From Kribbella voronezhensis (GTDB lineage: Bacteria > Actinomycetota > Actinomycetes > Propionibacteriales > Kribbellaceae), in assembly GCF_004365175.1 (NCBI RefSeq), contig NZ_SOCE01000002.1, forward strand, positions 1,302,001 through 1,366,000: 64,000 nucleotides of DNA, given 5' to 3'. Shown here in pieces: positions 8,253 to 16,248 of this stretch (positions within the stretch are counted from its first letter, which is position 1; each line of letters begins with the position of its first letter). Both the position numbers and the translations under genes were made by a program. The notes under the pieces were generated by a model that was not told where the DNA came from, ran no database searches, and saw nothing but the letters and a program-made list of their open reading frames with translations.

Positions 8253-9590
8253 ATGAAGAGACTCGGTACGGCGGCCCTGGCGTGCGCGGCACTGCTGGCG
8301 GTCGCCGGATGCAACGGTACGTCGGTCAGCGGATCCGGTGGCGGCGACACCGGATCGGCCCAGAACGGCAAGGGTGATGTCACCGGCAAGCTGCAGCTGA
8401 CGTTCTGGGGCGGTGCGAACCGTGCGGCCAAGACGAACGCGGTGGCGGACCTGTTCGTCAAGGCGCATCCCGGTGTCACGATCGACCGGCAGAACGCCGA
8501 TTTCGGCAACTACTTCAACAAGCTGAACATCCAGGCCTCCAGCAAGACGCTGCCCTGCGTGATGCAGTTGCAGGGACGGCAGCTGAACGACTACACCAAG
8601 CGCAAGGTGCTGCTACCGCTCGACCCGATGATCGAATCCGGTGCGATCAAGGTGGACGACATCCCCAAGGAGGTCGTCGACACCGGCCGCGGCCCGGACG
8701 GCAAGCTCTACTTCCTCCCGTACGGCGCCGCGTACGACGCGGTCGGCGTCAACGCGACGCTCGCCAACCAGGCCGGGGTGGGCCTGCCGCCGGAGGGCTA
8801 CAACTGGACGCAGTACACGGAGTGGATGGCCAAGGCGCAGGCGAAGCTGCCGGCCGGCACCTTCGCGGCCGGCTCCCGCGGCGGTCTGCCGAACTTCTTC
8901 ATCGCCTACAACCTTGCCAACGGCAAGCAGTTGTTCACCAACGACGGGAAGCTCGGTTTCGGCAAGGACACCCTCGTGGAGTACTGGACGATGTGGGAGA
9001 AGCTCCGCAAGGCCGGTGTCACGATGAGCGCCGACACCCAGGCCGACGAGCCCGAGGGCGCCGAGCAGGGCTTCATCGCGCAAGGCAAGCTGATGACCGA
9101 CAGCATCCCCGGCAACGCGCTCACCCCCGCCTCGGCCACTCTCGCGAGCAAGGGCGGGGGGCAGAAGCTGACCACACTGCCGATGCCGTCCGGTCCGAGC
9201 GGCTCGGGCAACGCGATGTTCACGTCCGGGTTCGCGATCCCGACGAACTGCGACAACGTCCCGACCGCGGCCGCCTTCATCGACTTCTTCACCAACGACC
9301 TCGAGGCAGGCAAGGTGTTCAAGTCCGACAACGGCGCGGCGACCAACACCAAGGTGCTCGAGGCGCAGATCAAGGATCCGGCCCTGCCCGCGCTGAAGAA
9401 GCACGAACTGGAGCTCTACCGGCAGATCGTGGCCAAGAACCCGCCGACGATCCTCTACCCGCCGGGCTACCAGGCCACCTTCGAGTCGGCGTACACCCGG
9501 GCCTACGAGGAAGTTGCCTTCGGCAAGAAGACGGTCGAGCAGGCGGCGGACTCGTTCCTCAAAGAGGCGAACGCGGGACTGGGTGGCTGA
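8253..9590 (+). CDS. ABC transporter substrate-binding lipoprotein (family 1)
   Basis: Extracellular solute-binding protein, 445 residues. The N-terminus is a lipoprotein signal (MKRLGTAALACAALLAVAGC, lipobox AVAGC), followed by a Gly/Ser linker and a GKLQLTFWGG opening typical of sugar-binding family 1. The internal KLYFLPYGAAYDAVGVN and the C-terminal ARAYEEVAFGKKTVEQAADSFLKE helix also fit. It delivers the operon's substrate to the two permeases encoded just upstream. Placing the binding protein after both permeases is less usual than binding protein first. Confidence 0.9.
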   Translation: MKRLGTAALACAALLAVAGCNGTSVSGSGGGDTGSAQNGKGDVTGKLQLTFWGGANRAAKTNAVADLFVKAHPGVTIDRQNADFGNYFNKLNIQASSKTLPCVMQLQGRQLNDYTKRKVLLPLDPMIESGAIKVDDIPKEVVDTGRGPDGKLYFLPYGAAYDAVGVNATLANQAGVGLPPEGYNWTQYTEWMAKAQAKLPAGTFAAGSRGGLPNFFIAYNLANGKQLFTNDGKLGFGKDTLVEYWTMWEKLRKAGVTMSADTQADEPEGAEQGFIAQGKLMTDSIPGNALTPASATLASKGGGQKLTTLPMPSGPSGSGNAMFTSGFAIPTNCDNVPTAAAFIDFFTNDLEAGKVFKSDNGAATNTKVLEAQIKDPALPALKKHELELYRQIVAKNPPTILYPPGYQATFESAYTRAYEEVAFGKKTVEQAADSFLKEANAGLGG

Positions 9591-9591
9591 C

Positions 9592-10746
9592 GTGGCCGAG
9601 GGCGCACTGGACGGACTGCGGGTGCTGGACCTGACCCAGGTGATGGCAGGGCCGTTCTGCACGATGCTGCTGGCCGACCTGGGGGCCGACGTGATCAAGA
9701 TCGAGAACCCGGCGACCGGCGACCAGACGCGGCGGTCCTGGGGCTACGCGGTGACGGGGGAGGACAGCCGGGCCTTCCTGGCCCTGAACCGGAACAAGCG
9801 CAGCGTCTGCCTGGACCTCAAGTCCGCGCAGGGTCTGGCCGACTTCCACCGGCTGGCCCGGTCGGCCGACATCGTGGTGGAGAACTTCCGCCCCGGCGTG
9901 ACGAAACGCCTCGGCGTCGACTACGAGACGCTGTCCGCCTTGAACCCGCGGCTGATCTACGCGAGCGTCTCCGGGTTCGGCCAGACCGGCCCGTACGCCG
10001 ACCGGCCGGGCTACGACCTGATCGCGCAGGCGATGTCGGGTGTCATGAGCATCACCGGGACGCCGGGCGGGGTGCCGGTGAAGTGTGGACTGCCGGTCGG
10101 TGATCTCGGGGCGGGCATGTTCTGTGCCTTCGGCATCGTCGCCGCGGTGCACGCCCGGGAGCGGAACGGGCGCGGACAGCAGGTGGAGACCTCGCTGTTC
10201 GAGTCGGCGCTGGCGATGTCGGTCTGGGAATCGACGGAGTACTGGGCGACCGGCGAAGTGCCCCAGCCGCTCGGCTCCGCGAACCGGATGTCGGCGCCGT
10301 ACCAGGCGCTGCGAACCAAGGACGGCTACCTGACGCTCGGGGCCAACAACGAACGGCTGTGGCAGCGACTGTGCGCGGCTCTCGAGTTGCCCCAACTGCC
10401 GGCCGACCCGCGGTTCGTGACCAACACGGACCGGATGAAGCATCGTGATGAGCTGGCCGGCGTACTGGAAGAGGCCCTTGCGTCGGCGACCACCGACGAG
10501 TGGGTTGACCGGCTTCTCGCTGCCGGCGTTCCGGCGGGGCCGATCCGTAACTATCGCCAGGTGCTCGACGAAGATCCACACGTCCGGGCCCGCGGGATGG
10601 TGCAGGAACTGGACCATCCCGTCGAGGGACGGGTGCGGGTGCTCGGGTCGCCGGTCAGGTTGAGCGGTACGCCGGCGCAGTTGCGAAGGCACCCACCGCT
10701 GCTCGGCGAGCACACCGAAGAGGTTCTCTCGGAGCAGCCGTCGTGA
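9592..10746 (+). CDS. CaiB/BaiF type III CoA-transferase
   Basis: About 384 residues with family III CoA-transferase signatures: the N-terminal LDGLRVLDLTQVMAGPFCTMLLADLGADVIKIE, the NRNKRSVCLDLKS block, the catalytic aspartate in VGDLGAGMFCAFGIVAA, and the C-terminal domain DEDPHVRARGMVQELDHP. It moves CoA from a CoA-thioester donor to a carboxylic acid, activating it without ATP. Followed by an enoyl-CoA hydratase gene with a GTGA overlap, which implies activation then hydration of an imported acid. The GTG at 9592 has GGTGG upstream; a GTG at 9583 overlapping the previous stop is possible. Confidence 0.9.
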   Translation: MAEGALDGLRVLDLTQVMAGPFCTMLLADLGADVIKIENPATGDQTRRSWGYAVTGEDSRAFLALNRNKRSVCLDLKSAQGLADFHRLARSADIVVENFRPGVTKRLGVDYETLSALNPRLIYASVSGFGQTGPYADRPGYDLIAQAMSGVMSITGTPGGVPVKCGLPVGDLGAGMFCAFGIVAAVHARERNGRGQQVETSLFESALAMSVWESTEYWATGEVPQPLGSANRMSAPYQALRTKDGYLTLGANNERLWQRLCAALELPQLPADPRFVTNTDRMKHRDELAGVLEEALASATTDEWVDRLLAAGVPAGPIRNYRQVLDEDPHVRARGMVQELDHPVEGRVRVLGSPVRLSGTPAQLRRHPPLLGEHTEEVLSEQPS

Positions 10747-11522
10747 GTCCGGCCGAGCTGATCGTTCGGTCCGACGGCCCGATCCTCCGCCTCTGGCTCT
10801 CGAACCCGGGTCGCCGCAACGCCATCACCTGGTCCATGTACGACGGGCTGCTCGGGATCCGCGACGTCGTGGCCGATGATCCCTCGATCCGGGTCGTCGT
10901 ACTGCGCGGCGCCGGTGGTGAGGCGTTCGCGGCGGGGACCGACATCCGGCAGTTCGGGGACTTCAGGACCGGCCAGGACGGCGTCGACTACGAGCACCGG
11001 GTCGGCGAGGTGCTGACCAGCCTGCTCGGGATCCGGGTGCCGGTGGTCGCGGTGGTGGACGGACCGGCCGTCGGCGCCGGACTGGCGATCGCCGCCTGCT
11101 GTGACCTGGTGGTCGCCACGCCCGATGCCGTCTTCGGCGCACCCGTCGCGCGGACCCTGGGCAACACCCTGCCGCCGCTGGTCCTCGCCAGGCTGCAGCA
11201 GCGGCTCGGAGCAGGACGAACGATGGCGCTGCTGCTGACCGCTCGGTTGCTGCCGGCAACGGAGGCCGAGACCGCGGGTTTCGTCACCAAGATCGTCGAT
11301 GCCGAGGCGCTGGAGGAGTACGTCGAGGATCTCTTGCTCACGATCCGTTCCAACGCACCGCTGACGTTGGCCTCGTTGAAGGAGATCGAGCGCCGCGTCC
11401 TGGCCGAAGGCGCGAACGCCGCCGCGGACGACGTCCTGGCCGCCGTCTACGGCAGCCGGGACTTCCGGGCCGGGGTGGCCGGCTTCCTCGAGCATCAGCC
11501 GGTCGAATGGGAAGGACACTGA
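10743..11522 (+). CDS. Enoyl-CoA hydratase/isomerase family protein
   Basis: Crotonase-fold protein of 259 residues. Blocks seen are VVLRGAGGEAFAAGTDIRQFGD (first oxyanion-hole region), VPVVAVVDGPAVGAGLAIAACCDLVVATPDAVFGAP (second oxyanion hole), and the C-terminal TLASLKEIERR helix. The first Glu of the classical hydratase pair is not obvious: the AVGAGLAIA segment lacks it, and VARTLGNTLPP has no Glu at the place of the usual G-x-x-P-E motif. The exact reaction (hydratase, isomerase or CoA-ester lyase) is therefore open. Coupled to the CoA-transferase by GTGA. Confidence 0.85.
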   Translation: MSPAELIVRSDGPILRLWLSNPGRRNAITWSMYDGLLGIRDVVADDPSIRVVVLRGAGGEAFAAGTDIRQFGDFRTGQDGVDYEHRVGEVLTSLLGIRVPVVAVVDGPAVGAGLAIAACCDLVVATPDAVFGAPVARTLGNTLPPLVLARLQQRLGAGRTMALLLTARLLPATEAETAGFVTKIVDAEALEEYVEDLLLTIRSNAPLTLASLKEIERRVLAEGANAAADDVLAAVYGSRDFRAGVAGFLEHQPVEWEGH

Positions 11523-11523
11523 G

Positions 11524-12375
11524 ATGCCGGTGATCGACGCACATCACCATTTCTGGCGGGTCGCCGCGCAGGAACAGCCCTGGCGGAACGACCGGCACGG
11601 CTCGATCGCGCGCGACTACACCCCCGACGACCTGCGGCCCGAACTGATCGCCGCCGGAGTGGACAGCACAGTGCTCATCCAATCGGTCGACGAACCGGCC
11701 GAGAACGACCGGCTGGCCGCCTACGCGGCCGAGGCGCCGTTCGTGGCGGCTGTGGTCGGCTGGCTGCCACTGTCGGATCCAGCGGCCGCCAGGGCCGAGC
11801 TCGAGCGGCTGGACAGTCCCGTACTGCGTGGTGTCCGCTGCCTGGTCGGGCGGGATCCGCTGGACTGGTTGACCGAGCCGGACTCGGTCGCCCTGTTCAA
11901 GGAACTCGCCACGGCCGGCCTGAGCTGGGACGTCGTACCGGTCACCGCGGCACAGACCGCCGCGGTCGTGGCGCTGGCGCACGCCGTACCGGAATTGCGG
12001 ATCGTGGTCGACCATCTCGGCCGGCCGCCGATCGATTCAGGTGGCTGGGAGCCGTGGGCAGGACAGTTGCGGCAGTTGTCCGAATGCCCCGGGATCGCGC
12101 TGAAGGTGTCCCTCGGCATCGACCTGCTGTCCGCGGTGCCCGCCTGGCCGTCGGACCTGGATCGCTATCTGCGCTGGGCGGTCGACTGTTTCGGCGCACA
12201 GCGGTTGATGCTCGCCAGCAACTGGCCCGTCGTACTGCTGCGGGCCGACTACCAGCACGCGTGGAACAGCCTGCGCGAAGTCGTCGAGCGCGCGCTCGAC
12301 GACCCGAACGAACTCGCGGCGGTCCTCGGAGGCACCGCCGCGCACTACTACCGGATCAATGGAAAGGTCTCTTGA
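11524..12375 (+). CDS. COG3618 amidohydrolase (lactonase-like TIM barrel)
   Basis: A 283-residue member of the amidohydrolase_2 group: MPVIDAHHHFW at the N-terminus holds the metal-binding HxH, RGVRCLVGRDP and IVVDHLGRPPI follow, and LMLASNWPV supplies the late active-site segment where the family has an Asp or Asn. Relatives hydrolyse lactones such as rhamnono-1,4-lactone, fuconolactone or 2-pyrone-4,6-dicarboxylate. In this operon a lactone-opening step before or after CoA activation is plausible. One base separates it from the hydratase gene and its stop overlaps the start of the aldolase gene (TGATG). Confidence 0.85.
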   Translation: MPVIDAHHHFWRVAAQEQPWRNDRHGSIARDYTPDDLRPELIAAGVDSTVLIQSVDEPAENDRLAAYAAEAPFVAAVVGWLPLSDPAAARAELERLDSPVLRGVRCLVGRDPLDWLTEPDSVALFKELATAGLSWDVVPVTAAQTAAVVALAHAVPELRIVVDHLGRPPIDSGGWEPWAGQLRQLSECPGIALKVSLGIDLLSAVPAWPSDLDRYLRWAVDCFGAQRLMLASNWPVVLLRADYQHAWNSLREVVERALDDPNELAAVLGGTAAHYYRINGKVS

Positions 12376-13118
12376 TGACTGTCAGCGAAACTGCCAACGC
12401 GAACGACCTGTCCAGCCTGTACCGGCACCTGCGGGTGGTGGACGTGGCCGATGCGCTCGACGGCATCGGCTACTTCGACATCGGGCTGATGTCGCCCGAC
12501 GTCCGGCCGCTGTGGCTCGGGATGAAGTTCTGGGGCCAGGCCGCCACCATCCGGGCGGTGCCGTCGAACCGGCCGATGTGGAAGCTGGAGTCCACCCAGG
12601 ACATCGTCGAGGCCCACCGGATCTGGTTCGAGGAGACGGGCAACGTGAAGCTGCCCGACGAGCTTCCGGCCGGTCACGTCGTGGTGATGGATGCCGGCGG
12701 CGGCAAGGAGGTCGGCTTCTGGGGCTCGGAGAACGGCATGGGCGCGGTCCAACGCGGTGCGGCCGGGATCGTCACCGACGGGTACTGCCGCGACACCGCC
12801 GAGATCACCGCCCAGCGCACCCCGATCTGTTCGAAGGCCCGCGGCCGGACGATCATCCCGGGCCGGATCAAGGTGGTGGAGACCCAGACCACCATCGCCT
12901 GCGGCGGTACCCAGGTGAGCCCCGGCGACATGGTCGGTTGTGACGACGACGGGGTCATCGTGGTCCCGGCCGACGTCGCCGAGGAGGTCGCCGTACATGC
13001 CCGGGCCATCCTGCTGGCCGACATGCGAGCGCGCCGCAAGCACTACGACGCGCTCGGCATGAAGCCGGACAGCTCGGTCGACTTCGACGCCGTCGAGCGG
13101 TACTACGCCGAGTTGTAG
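12375..13118 (+). CDS. RraA-family aldolase/decarboxylase-like protein
   Basis: About 247 residues. The N-terminal VVDVADALDGIG and the core GAVQRGAAGIVTDGYCRDTAEI with the Arg-Asp pair used by 4-hydroxy-4-methyl-2-oxoglutarate aldolases to bind metal and substrate identify the RraA/HMG-aldolase fold; GDMVGCDDDGVIVVPADVAEEV is the conserved C-terminal block. Members cleave oxaloacetate-like or 4-hydroxy-2-oxoacids to pyruvate; others are RNase E inhibitors, but an RraA role is unlikely inside a catabolic operon. It is the last gene and overlaps the previous stop. It carries an insert near residues 55-90 (SNRPMWKLESTQDIVEAHRIW) longer than in short RraA proteins. Confidence 0.85.
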   Translation: MTVSETANANDLSSLYRHLRVVDVADALDGIGYFDIGLMSPDVRPLWLGMKFWGQAATIRAVPSNRPMWKLESTQDIVEAHRIWFEETGNVKLPDELPAGHVVVMDAGGGKEVGFWGSENGMGAVQRGAAGIVTDGYCRDTAEITAQRTPICSKARGRTIIPGRIKVVETQTTIACGGTQVSPGDMVGCDDDGVIVVPADVAEEVAVHARAILLADMRARRKHYDALGMKPDSSVDFDAVERYYAEL

Positions 13119-13129
13119 CCGATGGCCGT

Positions 13130-13158
13130 CGGGAGCGATCAGCCCTTGATCGCTCCCG
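13130..13158. terminator. Hairpin between convergent transport operons
   Basis: CGGGAGCGATCA and its exact 12-bp complement flank a 5-nt loop (GCCCT). The right arm lies in the last codons of the minus-strand permease, so it can serve both operons. Confidence 0.75.
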
Positions 13159-13990
13159 AGGTCATGCCGGCGACGATCTGGCGGTTGAAGAAGAGGAACA
13201 TGATCAGGGGCGGGATCGTGATCAGCAGGATGTTCATGAACAGCAGGTTGTACTGCGTACTGAACTGACTCTGGAAGTTGTAGAGGGTCAGCTGGACCGT
13301 CGCGTTCTGGTCGCCGGGCAGGAAGTACAGCGGGTTGGTGAAGTCGTTGAACACGGCCACCGACTGGACGACGACCACCGTCACGATCACCGAGCGCAGC
13401 AGCGGGAAGATCACCCCGAAGAACAGCCGCAACGGGCCGGCCCCGTCGATGGTCGCCGCCTCGTCCAGCTCCCGCGGAATGGTCGCGACGAACGCCCGGA
13501 ACAGCAGCACGCAGAACGACAGCCCGAAAGCGATCTCGATCAGGATCAGTCCGGGCATCGTCTTGAACAGGCCGAACTTCTGCAGCACCCAGATCGTCGG
13601 CACCACGGCCGGCGGGATGATCAGGCCGGACAGCACCAGGAAGTTGATGAAGCCGTTCCACCGGCTCCTGCGGCGCTGCAGGACGAAACCGGCCATCGCC
13701 GCCAGCACGACCATGCCGGCGACGCTGGCCACGGTCAGGATCGTGCTGTTGATGAACGCGATCACCAGCATGTAGTCCCGTGCCTTGACCACCTCGACGA
13801 AGTTCTGCACGATCCGCAACTGGTGCGGCCAGGAGAAGTCCAGCGAGGCCGCCTGCTGGCGGTCCTTCACCGCGGTCAGCACGATGAAGGCGAACGGGAT
13901 GATGAACACGACGATCGACACCACGATCGCGACCGCGCTGAGCAGGTAGTTGCGGCCCGGCTTGTGGTTGACGAGCTCGGCGGTGCTCAC
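13139..13990 (-). CDS. Carbohydrate ABC transporter permease (MalG-like), rhamnoside operon
   Basis: A 283-residue inner-membrane protein with six hydrophobic segments. EAA loop ELDEAATIDGAGPLRLFFGVIFPLLR and C-terminus VAGMTSGAIKG are MalG-type. GTG start at 13990 overlaps the stop of the upstream permease (GTGA). Final gene of the minus-strand operon that begins with the alpha-L-rhamnosidase, so it likely imports rhamnose-containing oligosaccharides or rhamnose. No ATPase gene is present here either. Confidence 0.9.
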   Translation of the reverse strand: MSTAELVNHKPGRNYLLSAVAIVVSIVVFIIPFAFIVLTAVKDRQQAASLDFSWPHQLRIVQNFVEVVKARDYMLVIAFINSTILTVASVAGMVVLAAMAGFVLQRRRSRWNGFINFLVLSGLIIPPAVVPTIWVLQKFGLFKTMPGLILIEIAFGLSFCVLLFRAFVATIPRELDEAATIDGAGPLRLFFGVIFPLLRSVIVTVVVVQSVAVFNDFTNPLYFLPGDQNATVQLTLYNFQSQFSTQYNLLFMNILLITIPPLIMFLFFNRQIVAGMTSGAIKG

Positions 13991-14907
13991 AGATCCACCT
14001 CCTTGCGGTTGAGGAAGTACGACAGCGGCAGCACGATCGCGGTGACAGCGATGAACAGCACCACGTTCCCGGCGGTCGACAGACCGTAGAAGCCGGCCTG
14101 GTACTGCTTGTAGATCACCGACGCGATGACATCGGAGGTGAACCCGGGGCCACCACGGGTCATCGCCCAGATCAGCTCGAAGGACCGCAGCCCACCGATC
14201 AGCGACAAGATGATGACCGTGACGGTGGCCGGCCTGGACAGCGGCAGGACGATCCGGCGGAACGTCTCCCACGAGCTCGCGCCGTCCACCCGCGCGGCTT
14301 CCAGGTACTCGCGCGGGATCGACACGATGCCGGCGATGTAGATCAAGGTGGCCAGCCCGACGCCCTTCCAGATGTCGACGGCCGCGACCGACAGCAACGC
14401 GTACTTCGGATCCGTCAGCCAGCCCGGTCCGTCGATGCCGAGCGCCGACAAACCCCCGTTGATCAGACCGTGATCGGGATTCATCAGCACGGTGAAGGTG
14501 ATGCCGACGCCGATCGTGGAGACCAGGACCGGGAAGAACACCACCGACCGGAGGTAGCCGCGGGCAACGATCTGCGAGGTGAGCAGCACGGCCAGCAACA
14601 ACCCGAGGACGACCTTGGACCCCGACGTGACGACGGCGAAGATCAGCGTGTTGGTGAAACCCTTGACCAGTTGCGGCTCGGAGAAGAACAGCTTGAAGTT
14701 CTCCAGGCCGATGAACTTCGATTCGAACAGGCTCCAGCGGGTCAGGCTGAAGTAGAGCGAGGCGAAGGTCGGGACGATGAACAGGACGCCGTAGATGATC
14801 GCCGAAGGCAGGTAGAACCAGCCCGAGTACGGCGTGTAGACCTTGGCCGCGGACGCCCGCGTCGCCGCGGGCGTCTCGGCACGGGTACGGATCGAGGTCA
14901 GCGTCAC
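13987..14907 (-). CDS. Carbohydrate ABC transporter permease (MalF/UgpA-like), rhamnoside operon
   Basis: A 306-residue permease with a cytoplasmic Ala/Thr-rich N-terminus, then YSGWFYLPSAIIYGVLFIVPTFASLYFSLTRW as the first membrane segment. EAA loop is EYLEAARVDGASSWETFRRIVLPLSRP. It lies 4 bp after the binding-protein gene and overlaps the next permease, so the three are expressed together. Pairs with the 13139-13990 subunit to form the membrane channel. Confidence 0.9.
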   Translation of the reverse strand: MTLTSIRTRAETPAATRASAAKVYTPYSGWFYLPSAIIYGVLFIVPTFASLYFSLTRWSLFESKFIGLENFKLFFSEPQLVKGFTNTLIFAVVTSGSKVVLGLLLAVLLTSQIVARGYLRSVVFFPVLVSTIGVGITFTVLMNPDHGLINGGLSALGIDGPGWLTDPKYALLSVAAVDIWKGVGLATLIYIAGIVSIPREYLEAARVDGASSWETFRRIVLPLSRPATVTVIILSLIGGLRSFELIWAMTRGGPGFTSDVIASVIYKQYQAGFYGLSTAGNVVLFIAVTAIVLPLSYFLNRKEVDL

Positions 14908-14911
14908 GACC

Positions 14912-16228
14912 TCACCAGCCCGCCAGCCCGAGCTGCTGGGCCTGCTTCTTCACGTCTTCGTCGTACCGGGCGGCGCCGTCCTTGGCCTTGCGGATACCGG
15001 AGCCGACCTCGACGGTGATCTGCTCCAGCGACGGGCCCTTGACCGGCGACACGAACTCCAGCGCGAGGCTGGACGCGCCCTGCTTGTCAAGGTACGGCTG
15101 CATGTCCTTGATCGCCTGCGGTACGTCGGCCGGCAGGTCGCAGCCCTTGACGGCGTACGGGCCGGTCGGCGCACCCGCGGCGGTCTGGGACTTGCAGCCG
15201 TCCGGGCTGGCGATGAAGGCGAGGAACTTCTTCGCGGCGTCAAGTTTGGCGCCGGTGGTCGTCTTCGGGATGTAGTTGGCGCCCGGCGTCCACACGGTCA
15301 GGCCGTTCTTACTCGCGTCGTCACCAGGCAGCGCGAACAGGCCGACGTTCTTGGCGGCGTCGGGGTAGGTGGCGACCATGTTGGCGACCACACCGGACAG
15401 GATCGGGTACTGCGCACCCTTGCCCTGGGCAAGCATCCGCAGACCGTCCGGCAGCTTCGCCGAGGCGAAGTCCTTGTTCTCGTAGCCGGCGTCGTGCACG
15501 GCCTCGGTGTGCTCGAAGCCCTTCAGCGCCGCCGGTGAGGTGGCGTACTTCGCCTGGTTCTTCGTGTACTTGTCGGCGAAGTCCGGTTCGACGGCCGCGA
15601 CGTTGTGGAAGTCGCCGAGCACGAACAGCTGCGAGGTCCAGGTCTCGCCGTAGGTCTGGATCACCGGCGGGATCCCGGCCGCCTTGATCTTCGCGCTGTT
15701 GGCCATGAACTCGGCCCAGGTGGCCGGCGGCTTCAGCCCGAGCCGGGTGTAGATCGGGATGTTGTAGAGCACCGCGCCGCCCATGAAGCCGCCGACCGGT
15801 ACGCCGTACACCTGCCCGTCGGCGGTCACGGTCTTCTTGAAGTTCTCGTCCAGGTCGCCGATGTAGCCCTGGTCGCTGAGCGGGACCAGGTTCTTCTGCG
15901 GGGCGATCGCCTGGAACAGCGACCCGGTGTTGTAGTTGAACACGTCCGGCATGTCGCCGGTGGACAGCCGGGTCTTGACGATGTTGTCGCCCTCGGTGCC
16001 GGCCGGGCGGGTCTCGGTCTTGATGGTGATGTCGGGATTCTTCGCGGAGAAGTCCTTGACCAGTTGTTCGGCCGTCTTGACGTCCTGGTCCTGGTTGCCG
16101 ATCAGGTAACTGATGCTGACCTTGCCGTCGCCTCCGCTGTCACTGGATCCGAGGCTGCCGGCGCTGCAGGCCGTGAGGGCGAGCAGGCCGATCAGGGCCA
16201 AAGCTGTCGATGGTGGGCGGATCGTCAT
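14912..16228 (-). CDS. ABC transporter substrate-binding lipoprotein, rhamnoside operon
   Basis: Solute-binding protein of 438 residues. Lipoprotein signal ALALIGLLALTAC near residues 9-21, a Ser/Gly-rich linker, then VSISYLIGNQDQDVKTAEQLVKDFSAKNPDI. The GDMPDVFNYNTGSLFQAI and QVYGVPVGGFMGGAVLYN blocks are typical of family 1 sugar-binding proteins. Follows the alpha-L-rhamnosidase gene by 20 bp with a GGAGG-type ribosome site, suggesting it captures rhamnosylated sugars or their hydrolysis products. Confidence 0.9.
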   Translation of the reverse strand: MTIRPPSTALALIGLLALTACSAGSLGSSDSGGDGKVSISYLIGNQDQDVKTAEQLVKDFSAKNPDITIKTETRPAGTEGDNIVKTRLSTGDMPDVFNYNTGSLFQAIAPQKNLVPLSDQGYIGDLDENFKKTVTADGQVYGVPVGGFMGGAVLYNIPIYTRLGLKPPATWAEFMANSAKIKAAGIPPVIQTYGETWTSQLFVLGDFHNVAAVEPDFADKYTKNQAKYATSPAALKGFEHTEAVHDAGYENKDFASAKLPDGLRMLAQGKGAQYPILSGVVANMVATYPDAAKNVGLFALPGDDASKNGLTVWTPGANYIPKTTTGAKLDAAKKFLAFIASPDGCKSQTAAGAPTGPYAVKGCDLPADVPQAIKDMQPYLDKQGASSLALEFVSPVKGPSLEQITVEVGSGIRKAKDGAARYDEDVKKQAQQLGLAGW

Positions 16229-16248
16229 GATGGGACCTCCAGAGACGG

